This document shows, piece by piece, positions 1 to 12,000 of a stretch of DNA of 64,000 nucleotides (the first letter of the stretch is position 1; each line of letters starts with the position of its first letter). The position numbers and the translations under genes were made by a program. The DNA is taken from positions 97,912-161,911 of the forward strand of contig CALFFN010000006.1 of the NCBI GenBank assembly GCA_937958185.1, written 5' to 3'. The notes beneath the pieces were generated by a model. The model was not told where the DNA came from and did no database searches. It was given only the letters and a program-made list of their open reading frames with translations. Source of the DNA: an uncultured Neglectibacter sp. GTDB lineage: Bacteria > Bacillota > Clostridia > Oscillospirales > Acutalibacteraceae.

Positions 1-3000
1 CGACCTTGGACAGGCTCTGCGCCTGACCCACACGGAAGGTCTTGGGCTTGGAAACGATGGTATTGGTGCCGGAGAGGGCTTCCACATGAACCGTAAAGCT
101 CAGCGTTACGTCCTTCTGTACGGTCACCTTGCCGTCCTTGGTCAGCTGTACGCCGGCAGGCTCCGAATGATCCAGGATCCAGTTCAGCTCGCCGTTATAG
201 GACATTTCCTGGTCGTACTGGTCGTAGAATTCCGCAGTCAGCTGCAAATTCTTGGCGTCGGACGCAATGGTGGCGTCCTCCTCGCCCTTGGGCTGTACCC
301 AAATGCTGGTCAGCACAGGCAGCTCTCTGACCACGTTCACCGTCTTCTCCGTACTGACAGGAGCGCCGGAATCCGGGGTATGCGTCGCGGTGATCTCCAC
401 CTGGCGGGGCAGGTCCTGAAGCGCGGCGGCGTCATCGGTCACAGTCAGCACGCCGGTGTCCTCGTCAAAGGAGATACCGTTTTCCGACAGACCTGTAACC
501 TGATACGCTGCGCCTATGCCTTCTTTTTCCTCGCCGCCTGCCGTAATTCCCTTGACAGTGTATTCGGCGGTCTTATCCACTTCGTTGGGACGGGGAACAT
601 ATATCGTTGCGGGACCGTTTACCTGCAGGGACACGATAGCGTCGCTGTTCAGGCTGCCCACTGTGATCGTCTTGTTGGGAGAGATCACGCTGCCCGCCGT
701 CGCGTAAACCACGGCAGTGCCGTCTGCGTCGGCAATATGCAGCTCGTCGCCCACCAGCGTGGTATCCGCGCTGGAACTTTCCACCAGGTACCACAGGGTC
801 GCTCCTCTATAGGGGATCTCCTCGCCGTACTGGTCCAAATATTCTGCCCGCAGCTTGGCTGTCCTGGTATCTACCGGCACAGAATCGGTCAGCACGTTGA
901 CAAAGGTCAGCTTGCTTTCCGCCTTGCGCAGGGTCAAATAGGCAACGCCGGACATACCGCTGATAGAATCCACCGCCACGATCTCGATGGTCCCCTCCTG
1001 GGCGCTGCTGTCAACAGTGACAACGCCGCCGCTGCTGATGGACACGCCTGCGGGTGTGTCGGTGACCGTCCAGAAGAAGCTGCCGCTCATTTCCTTATGA
1101 TACTGGTCAAATACGCGCGCCTGGAACACGGCAAAGGCATTGTCGCCGATACCGGGGATCAGCACGTCGCCGTCAGAGCCCTTCCGGTTGACCTCAACGG
1201 TGGTTGCCCTGCTGGCTTCTCCTCCAACGGGCAAAATGACCTCGCCGGAGTCGATGCGCCCATCCTCCGCGCTGACGCTCACTGTCATTTCGCTCACGTC
1301 ATCTCTCAGGAAGGTGAACACGCCCATATCGTCCAGCGTCACGCTGGATTCGGGGTGGCTGCCCAGCAGGGACCAGTGCGCCATGCCGGAATATTCCATT
1401 TCCCTGCCGTACTGGTCGTAGAATACGGGGGTCAATGTAAAGCTGTGCTTTCCACCGGGTACGCTGGTCTCCTGTACGCCGATGCCGGACAAAATGCTGT
1501 CCGAATAGACCAGGTCCACCAGCGTGCTGCCGGAAATTTCCGTAGCCTCGCAGGTTGCCACGACCTTTACATTCTTAGTGGCTTCTACGTTTCTACCGAT
1601 CGCCATTCTGCCGGATTTCCAAATCTCCACGCCATCGGGAGCGCCTTCCAGCGACCAGGTGATCACGGGGGTATCCATGACCTTGCCGTACTGATCGTAC
1701 ACAGTAGCGGTATAGGCAACAGGCAAAGGAGCGATATCGGGCTGCAGCAGCACAGTGTCGCTGCCGGACACCTCGATACGGTCCATAACTGCCTTCCCGC
1801 CTACGGTCAACACCTTCTTCGTGGACCTGCTGCCAATGGACAGCGTGACGGTCACGGTCTTCGCGCCATCATTGGGAGTGATCCTGCCGCCCGCGTCAAT
1901 GACGCCGCCAGCTTCACAGCCCCAAACGGGACGGGCAGTATAGCTCATGGGCTCGCCGAACTGATCCAGCAGCTGTGCCGTCAGCTGGGTCGTCTTGCCG
2001 CCCTCGATCAGGTCTTCCTTGATGTTGGCTCTGCTTTCCTGGGAAATACCGTGGACAAAGTCTACGATGTATTCACCCTCTACGCCGGAAAGCAGATCAA
2101 CGGCGATCACATGCACCTTGATCCTTTCCGGGGTGGCGCTGGTCACAGTAAGCAGACCGTTTTGATTGATGGTAACGCCCTCGGGGGCATTGTCCAGATA
2201 CCAGCCGAACTTGCCCGTTGTTTCCACGCCGTACTGGTCATAGGAGGTGGCAGTGAACTGATAGGTATTCTTCTGCGCGATCTCATCGTCATACGCCGGA
2301 ACGGAAACTACTCTGCCGTCCGGGTCCTTGGTGACCTTCACCGTAGTGGTGCGGGGGTCTCCGCTGATGAGAATGGGCTGGGTCCTGGACATGGTGCCGG
2401 AAGCGGACACACGGACATACACCGCGTTCAGGTCGTCGTTCAGCGTCAGCAGACCGCCATGGGGCGTGATGCTTACCTTGCCGAGCTGAGACTCCGGATC
2501 GGTGGTGGGGATATACCAGTCGCTGACGCCCTGATAATCAATGGCGGTGCCGTACTGGTCATAGTAATCCGCGTGCAGCTGAGCGACCTTCGTGCCGTAA
2601 GGCAGGGAGTTCTCCCGCACAGTGATGGTTTTAAGTTCACTGGGGCTGCGGTCCAGAGTTTGGATCAATCTGCCGCTTACCAGGTTTTCCTTATTCTCAT
2701 TTTCAGAAATCTCTGTCGCCACAACCTGCACATTGCCGGGGGCGGTGTTCACCGCCACGGACATCTGGTTAGTGGTGGCGCCGTCCGCGTCGGGGAAGGT
2801 AACGCCTTCCGGCGCGCCGCGCAGCTCCCAGTTGACCTTCAGGTCCCCGACGGGCTGGAGGTACTGGTCGATACCCATAGCGGTATACTCCGCCTGGGCG
2901 GACGACTGGTTCCCATACGGAATATACAGTATCCCATAGCCGTCGGTGCGGGTCACTTTGATCTCCCGCAGCTCGGGGGCGTCGTCACTGAGTGGAATGC

Positions 3001-6000
3001 TCTTGACCGGGGTGCTGCTGTTTGTGCCTACGGTGACCTTTGCCTGCACCTTCACCGCTTCCAGCGCGGTATCGAAGTGCAGCTGACCGGAGGTGGTATT
3101 TGTAAAGTAAGTATCGGCGGTGGTGCCGTCAGGCAGCGTCCATTCCACAGCGTCGTAGCCCGCCATTTCCTGACCGTACTGATCCAGTGCCACAGCGGTC
3201 AGAGTGAAGGGGTTCTGCGCTCTGGGAATGTAATCGTTCTTAATGGCCGCGCTGGTAAATACCGGCGACGCCCGCTTGATAATCAGCGTGACTGTGCCGG
3301 ACTTGCCGGACTCCGTCTCTCTGGCGGTGACCCGGACATTCTCACTGAACGCGGCAGAACTGACACTGAGCACGCCGTTCTGGTCGATGGAAATACCGCC
3401 TGTAGAGCTTTCCACTTCCCAGGTGACGCTTCGGTCGGTCATTTCATCGCCGTACTGGTTGTAGATGTGCGCCTGATAGGAGGTTGTCGCCTTCTCACCG
3501 CTGTCTTTGGCAGGAACCATCACAGCGCCTGTGCCGTTCCGGGTGACCTCCACCTTATCCACATACACATCGCCTGTCCGCTGCAGCAGCACCTCCCCGG
3601 TGGACACGCCGCGGCAGCTGGCTTCCACCACGACCCACGTGGTGGTGGGGTCAAGAGGATCCAGACGGGCATTGTATGCGCCGTCCTGTACCAGCTTTGT
3701 GAGATAGCCGTCCTGCCGCAGCATCTGCCATGTCACAGAGCCCTGGGCGGACATTTCCTTTTTATACTGATCCAGCCAAACCGGCTCCAGAACCATAGTC
3801 TGCTTGTCGCCGGGCAGCGCCTTCTGCTTGACTTCCAGATAGGTAAATTCGGAAGGATCGCGCACGATATCCACCGTGCAGGTACCGTACACGCCGGTAT
3901 CGCTGTCGGTGGCAAATACCGTCATCTGGATATTGGGCGCACCGCTTCTCACCGTCAACACACCTGTCTGAGAAATGTTGATGGCGTTTTCCTTGTCGCT
4001 GAGCGTCCAAACCAGGTGGGTGTCGAACTTGGCGCCGTACTGGTCATAGCCCTGAGCGGTAAATGCCTTGCTGGCGGGAGCGTCGCTGTTCTCCATATCC
4101 GGCACCTTGATCCCGCCGCCGGGGTGAGGTGTGACTACGATCTTGGACAGGTATCTCTTTGTCCCGTGGTTCAGGTCCGCCGAAGCGGTCAGAAGATCGG
4201 CCTTGGCGTCAGGCTTCACCTCAACGTCCACATGGGCTTCCGTCACCGTGCCGAAGGTGATTTCCGCGTTCTGGTCCGTGCTGTGCTTCTTCAGCTGGAC
4301 GCCGGCAGTAGTGGTGCTCCATGTCGCCACTGCGGTGGCAGGGCACTCCATCTCGTCGCCGAACTGATCCAGATAGCGCAGCGTCAGCTCACCGGGGTCC
4401 TCGTCGGCAGGGAATCCGCTTTCCACGATCTCCACAGCGGTCAGCCGGGGCGTTTCCCTTACCACGGAGAAATCCCTGTACCCGGAAATATCCGTAGGCT
4501 TGCCGTTCACATAGCAGGTGGCAGTCGCCCGCACATCGGGGATCGCCTCAGCGTCCGGCGGAATGGTGATCTGCCCGGTTTTGGAGTCCCATGTAGTCCC
4601 GACCGGGGCGTTCTGCACGCTCCAGACGATTTCAATATTGCCGTCTTTCAGTTCCTGTTCGGTGTACTCCTGGGTATACTGGTCAAATACCTTTGCCCCG
4701 AAGGTCACCTTGCGTTCCTGTCTGCCGTTGATCCGAATGGGCAGATAGCCCTCCGCCAGGCTTACTTCTACCTGGTTCGGCATTTTATCGTCAGCGGAAA
4801 CAGGGATCAGCACATCGCCGGACTTGATCCCGGCGGCGCCTACCTCTACGGTCAGCGAGGTGGTATCTCCCGTGCCGCCGAAGGTCACATAGCCGCTGAG
4901 GGAAACGTTGACGTCGGTCCCTTCCGGCGTAGCGGTGATCTTGTTCCACACCTCATAGCCGCGGGGGAAGGTCTCCTTGCCGTACTGGTCATAATAGATC
5001 GCTTCCAGCTGAATATTCTGGCGGGGCAGCAGCTTCTTCTGGCGCACGCCGATGGCGGAGAAGACGGACTCCTCCTTGGTCAGCATCAGCTCTGCCGTGC
5101 CGAAAACGCCGGTTTCCTCGTCCACCGCCGTGATGATTACTTTGCCCTGTCTGGCAGAGCTGCTCACAGTGAGAACGCCGTACTCGTTGATTTCCAGACC
5201 CATGGAGGACTCGCCGGAGACCAGCCACTTCACATTGGTCAGCGGCGTGCCGTCATGGATATCCAGCTTGTACTGGTCGATGCCGTATGCCTCATAGCCT
5301 ACGGAGACCTGCCGATCCTTGCCGTCTATCCGGCTGGGGATCGCCACAGGACCATTGCCCAGGGCGCGCTTGACGACGACCTTTTGCAGCACGGAGGGTT
5401 CCCCGTTTATTTCCAGTATATCGTGAGCTGTCAGCGTGGGCATTCCCTGGAAAACGCTGGTGCTTACCGTAACGCCGACGCTGTTTTCTCCACGCGCGAA
5501 GTAGATCCTGGTGGTCCCGTTGGGACCGGGGCGCAGCTGCGCGCTTGTACCGCTGTCCTTTGTCCAGGTAAAGTCGGCGGGAGTAAGCTCATGCTCTCTT
5601 CCGTTCGCGTCTTTATAAGTAGTGACTTCCACGCCGTACCGATCGTACACCACAGCTTCCAGCTGATATCCTGCCGTGTTGTAGGAGGGGAACTTTGTGT
5701 TGTATACCTTCAGTGTATAATCCGTCTCAAAGGCAGTGCCGTTTCTGGTAATATTTACAAACGTCTTGCCTACGATCCCGGTTTTGTAATCTCTTGCCTT
5801 GACCACAACGTCCTTTGCCTTTGCCGCATAAAGGCTGGCAGTAAGGTTGGCGTTCTGGCTGCCGGTGCCCTGGGTCAGGGTAACGCCCTCGGGCGCGCCC
5901 ACCAGGCTCCACACCAGACCGTCCAGCACCTGCGTGCTCATCAGGTCGCCATACTGGTCATAGGGGCGGGCGGTAAAAAGCGTGGGGCTGGAACCGGCAT

Positions 6001-9000
6001 TGATGGTATTGCTGGTGCCGGTGACCTGAATGGTAGTCAGTTTTCTTTCGCCTGCCTGGTACAGGGGAATCGGACCATAGGACTTTCCATCGACCTTGAT
6101 CCGAATTTCCACCTCCATCGCCGTCTTGGAATAGATCAGACGGTTGGGGACGCCGGATTCGGAATGGTCAAAGCTTGCGGTCGCCTGATCCGCGGGCTTC
6201 ACGCCGGTCACTTCCCACGTTATCTCGCTGGGCGTATAATTCATTTCCCTGCCGTACTGGTCCAGATAGACCGGGTGCAGGTCCAAATAGGTATCGTCCT
6301 TGCCGGCGGGAGCCATGGGCAGGAAGCGTTCCTTGGTGGTCACGTCCTTCAGGGAGCTTTCCGCCTGATCCGCCAGAATGCTGAACTGGGTAGAGCCTTT
6401 GGCGCCGCTGCTTCGGTCCACCGCGGTCAGGACCAGGTTCTCCCGCTCATTCTCCGGGATAATGGCTGCCTGGCTGGAAACGCTGACCGTACCGTGGCTC
6501 ATGGTCTTGCCGTCCACTGAGATGGTATCGCCAACCACGCTGATACCGCTTACGGTCTTCTCAAAGCTCCAGTTGAACAGCCTGCCTTCCATTTCTTTCC
6601 CATACTGATCGTACACATGGGCAGTATACTCCACCTTTGCGTCGGAGCTGTCATACTGGGGTACATGAACAGGAACTTCGCCGTTGTACTTGACGATCTC
6701 CACACGGGTCGCCTTGGGAGCGTCCCGACCGATGGTGATGGTCTCTTCGATCGGCGCAACATCCTGTACCGCGTCACCTACAGGGGTAATGCGGACGCGG
6801 ATACTCTTGGTGGTATCGCCCATGACGAATAAACCGTCAGCGGACAGGGTGGCAACGCTGGCAGTGGGGTCCTCTTCCACAGCGGACAGCAGCTCCCAGG
6901 TAGCGGTTGCGCCGTCTACGGTGATAGCGTCATGGTACTGGTCAAAATATTCATACTCCAGCTGGACGGGTCTTGCGGTAGCCGCCAGGGAATTGGGGGT
7001 CTTCATGCGAATGCCGATCAGGTTGGGTTCTTCCCGCTCTACCTTTGCCACACCTATGGCAGAAACGATCTGCTGCCCTGTGGTGATATCCGTATACCCG
7101 GTAGAAGCCTTCACCGTCACGTTGCCCGCGGGGGTCGTGCTGAAAACACGCAGCACAGCGCTGGGGTCATCTGCCGAGCTGGTCTTCCTCTCAATGGTGA
7201 TGTTGCTGTCGGGGGAATCCACCACGCTCCAGATCAGCTCATTGTGCCCGGTAAAGTTTTTGAACTCCTCGCCATACTGATCCCTGGCATAAGGGCGGAT
7301 CTCAAAAGTGTCAGACTGCGGTTCGTCCCCGTTAAAGGGCAGTATCAGCTTGGATGCCGGCTCCACCGTCAGGGTGAGCTTGTCTACATAAGGCGCGTCG
7401 CTGCTGACTGTGATCCGATGGTTCCTGCACGCCACATTTCCAACCTGGGCATTGACATAGAACCACTGGGTATCCTTCGTATAGGTCACATACCCGTTAG
7501 AGTTCAGCGTGACCGTACCGCCGCCGTACCAGCCACTGCCGGCGCCGGCGCCCTCGCTCCAGACTACAGGCTCGGTGGGCTGCATGGGCAGACCGTACTG
7601 GTTCAGGTATTCCGCCTTCAGGTAGGCCTCGCCGCCGGTAGCAGGATCCGTGCGGACCTTCTTCTGCAGTACCCGCAGAGAGGTAAGAACGTCCGGCTCA
7701 TAGCCTACGGAGAATGTGGCGGAATCGTGCAGCCAGCCGCCGTCCGCCGTGGGCGCGCTTGCCAGGATCGTCGTAGAATCGCTGGGATTGGTCACAGAAT
7801 TGATACGCACTACGCCGGTCTGGGTATAGGTCAGACCGGTAGGCTCATTCTGCATGGACCAGACCACGCCGTCCGGGGTCCCCAGAGAATCGCCGAACTG
7901 GTCGTATCCGATGGCGCGGTATACGGAAAGGCGCTCTGCGTTTAAGCCGTCGCTGCCTACGGGCGGAATGAACATTCTGTTGCCGCCCAGCACGTTCTTC
8001 ACTTCCAGCCTGGTCAGAACCGACTCCTCCGCGCTGATGGGCAGCTCCTTTTCCACCGACAGGGTAGACCCCTTGTAATCGGCGGTAAGGCTCACGGTCA
8101 CACTGCCCTCCGTAACGTCCTGCTGGACGGAGATCTGGTTTCCGTTATCAATTTTTACACCCTCCGGCGCAGCGACAATGCCCCAGGTCAGTCTGGCGCT
8201 TTCCGGGTCGATCTCATCGTCAAATTTATCAAACAGGCTGGCGCGCAGCTGCACCGTATCTCCCGGGCGCAGCCTGCCATTGTCGATTTCCACACGACCC
8301 AGCGTGTTCTTTTCGGCGGTGTCGTGAACCACCTTGATGTCCTTTATCCCTACCAGGTCGGTAATATTCCCGCTCTTGTCAGTGTAGGTCACGGTCAGCC
8401 GGATCGTCCCTTCAGGGACCAGCTCGTTCAGGACCACCTTGCCGTACTGATTCTTGCGCAGCGAGCTGGGAACACCTGCGGGGTTGCTGGTCCTCAGTTC
8501 GATGCCGCTCATGCCGGGAGCGGAGAAATCCCACTTGATGTTCCTCACGCAGCTGTCCAGATAGACTTCCTGTCCAAACTGGTTCCGCAGGGTAACCTTA
8601 TAATAATCGTCATCTCCCGTACCGGCAGGGGATATGGTGGGGAAATTCTCCACGCCGGACTTCACCGTAATGGTGTCGGGACCATCGATCTGCAAATAGG
8701 AGGGCGTGCCAACGCCGCTGCCAATAGCATGGATATCCGTGATATTCTGGGGAACCTCGCCGCTCAGATTGGATTTCACATTCGAGCTGATCTTGGTATA
8801 GCTTCCCGCGTGGTCCGCAGTGGGGCGCACCTGCAAAAGGCTCGGAATAAAGTTCCATATCGTGCTGCCGCCGTCCTGAACCTGCTTGTATTCCCTCTCT
8901 ACAGTTTCTCCGGGCTGCACGGTATAGAAATTGCCGTACTGGTCGTATTCCAGAGGGGTCAGGTTCGTCCGTTCGCCCGCTAAGACATAGATGGGGGTTA

Positions 9001-12000
9001 GACCTACCCTTGCCAGGTGGGGAGCGCTCTCATACCGGGTGGTCAGCTTCGCCGTACCGTAAACGCCGGAGTTTTTTTCAATTGCCACAACAGTATAGGC
9101 GCCCACGGCGGTATTGCTCGCTACCGTAACGCGTCCCTTCGCGTCTATGCTCAAACCGGTGTGATCGCCCAGGAAATCCCAGACAATGTTATCATCACCG
9201 ATATCCAGCCCGCTGCTGTCGGTGACCTTTGCCGTGAACTGCAGATCGCTGGCATAATTCAGGGAGCCGTCCGCCTTTGTTTCAGGAATCACAACATCTG
9301 TATCGTCGTTGGTGGTAACCGTCACCGCCGCCACGAGCCCGGCATCTACGACAGGCAGGTGAACAAGACCGCTGCTGCACGGAGCAGAGGTTACCGGCTT
9401 CCCGTTTTCGTCTGTGCTCAGATAGGACGCTTCAAATTCTACAATGATCTCCTCGGCGCCGGAATACGTGGTCACGCTGCCGGTTGCCGGAATAAAGGTA
9501 GCATAGGTATAGTCCGATCTGTTGGCAGGTACGGTGTCAAAGGAATCTGCCTTCCATGTGATCTTCAAATTGGCAGGGGGAATGACCGCGCCGTACTGGT
9601 CCACACACCGGGTCTCCAGCACGGTGGTGCCGTTGCTTCTCACCGCCTCGTTCACCACTTCGGCTTTGCCAACGCTGATTGCTTCCTTAGTCAGGTTGAT
9701 GGTGCGGCTGCCGGTAATGCGGCTGCCCGCGCTGTTAGAGGTTTCCGCGGTGAGGGTGATCTCTCTTGCCGCCGCCTTTGATTCCAGCACCAGTGCCAGA
9801 TCCTGCTGGGTACGGGTCTCATTCAGCGCGCCCGGGCGCAGCTCGATCCCTTCATAGGTGCCGTAGGTGGGTTTATACTCGATCGTCTCGCCTGTCTGCA
9901 GGGTCCAGGCGTCCTCATACTGGTCATAGAAGCTGGCGGTCACAGGAATGGACAGCATTCCGCTTTCGCCGGACTCCTGTACCTTCGGCACGGCATAAGT
10001 GGTTTTCTCCGTGCTCAAATCAATTTTATGCAGGGCACGAACGCCGCCGAACCGCAGCGTCCCCTTGGCGTACGGCTTCTTTTCCTCACCGTCATAGGTG
10101 GCGATCGCCTGCACATACACCACGGCATTGATATCGTGAACGATGAGCTGACCGTTTTCCTTTACCTCGTAATCGCCCTGGTTTTCCGCCGCATGGGCAG
10201 GGTCCTCCTGCCATTTGACAGACAGCTTGGCAAAGTTTTCGTCGATCATCTTGTAATCAGTGCCGAACTGGTCCACCGTTGCAAACTGCAGATAGAAGGG
10301 CTTTGTTTCCGTGTCGTCCGGGAAAATCTCGCTCTTCACGCGCACATTTTCAAAGGTGGACGCGCTGCGGATGATCTTCAGCGGTTTGGTGTCTTCCCGC
10401 GCTTCCTCGCCGGTGGGCTGTACCCGCACGGAAACCTTCAGGTCAGTGGAAGAGCAGGTGCTGAAAAAGGTCAAACGGTTGCGGTAAGGCATACCGCTGC
10501 TCAGGTACTCGCTTTCCTCCATCAGCTCCGTATCGGCGTCAAGCGGTTTTCCGTCGGCGTCCGCCAGAGTCCAGGTATACGCCTTATTGTCGGTAACAGG
10601 ATCCATCTCCTGATTGTACTGGTCGTACAGCTTTACCTCATAGTAGACATTCTGATAGAACTTTCTGCCATCGACTGCCGGAGGCAGAGAAGCCTGTTCC
10701 GACTGCTCCTTTTCTGTGGAAACCGTATTATCGTAATACGTGCTGTATTCATCGTTGTGGTAACGAACCAGTTCCACCCGATCAAACTTGGGATCGTCCT
10801 TCAGCAGGTTTGCTGTGTAGTCGCCCGCCTTGTCCAGATCCGTACCCTCGGTGTTCTCAGGGTGGAAGGTCGCCTGGATCTTGACCTTGCCCCGCTCTAC
10901 GTCGGCAGCGCTTTTTCCTTCACCAAAGCTGAAATTTACCTTGATGGGCGAAGTGCCGTTCCAGGTGATCAACCCGTTCTCGTCCTGGGTAACTCCTTCT
11001 TGAGGAGTCAGTACGAACGCAGTGCTGTTTGTGCCGCCCTCCACATCGCTCATGGACAAACGCAGTGTGCCCTTGCCAATGGGGAAGCCGTACTGATCCT
11101 TGACATTTACGGTTAAATCCAGACCGCTCTCCGGGAAGCTGCCGCTTTCCTGATCGGACACATTCACGTCTCCATTGTTATTGCCCTCCCCGTCCAGCAC
11201 AGCAACGGAAGTGGCGGAAGAAGGCTCCTTGATCAGTGAAACGTGGATCACGGGAACACCGCGGAAGCCGATCCTGTCTCCTACGGGATCCGGCTCATAA
11301 TCCTCCATATATACCAGGTTTCTGGACGCCCGCAGATACACGTCCAGCTTTTCGCCGGAATTTTGAGAAGCCTCCGGCGTGACGAGGATCTGCCCGTTAT
11401 GTACCTCTTCTTTTATCGGTTTGTCATCTTCACCTTTCACTGGATTGCCGTCTACACCGATTTTATCCACCAGCTCTGTTCCCAGGCTGACGCCTTTGGA
11501 CAGCTCTGCTTCGTCCTCGATGGGGTTACCGGCTGCATCGCAGAATTCCCAATACAGGTCGGTGGCATTAAAGGTTTTCACATTGCCGTTGACGTCAATG
11601 CCCTTTATCTTGGAATAATCGATCTCCGTAGTGACCGTTTTTCCCTCGGTGGGGATCGTCACTTTGGGACCCACTGCCCCTACATACAGATGGGTAATGG
11701 CAGGGACGTCCCAGCCGGTGTAATAAATACCAATGTTCCATTTATCCGGGTCATTTGAAGTATCGTTGTTGGCTGCATCTCTGTTCCGTATCTGCCAGGA
11801 AGATATGTAGTTAACGCCTACATTGGCGTCAATGGCGGGCAAAACATCATAGTAATACCCCACTTCTTCCCGCTTGATCACATTATCGACCTTGTGCGTG
11901 GTGATATATTCAATTGCGCCGATGGTGTACGCAGCCGTGCTGGACACGATGGCTTCTTCCTCGTTGTAGCTTACGGAATCCCTATCGTATCCAATATCCT

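Noticed and set aside
86..6520. A 2,144-codon open frame on the plus strand, opposite the giant gene
   Set aside because: It has no binding site or signal, and its product lacks domains and repeats a mirrored pattern of the DQYG units. It is a codon-bias shadow of the minus-strand gene. The same applies to 15903-18887, 19596-20909, 24672-25742 and 31426-33423.
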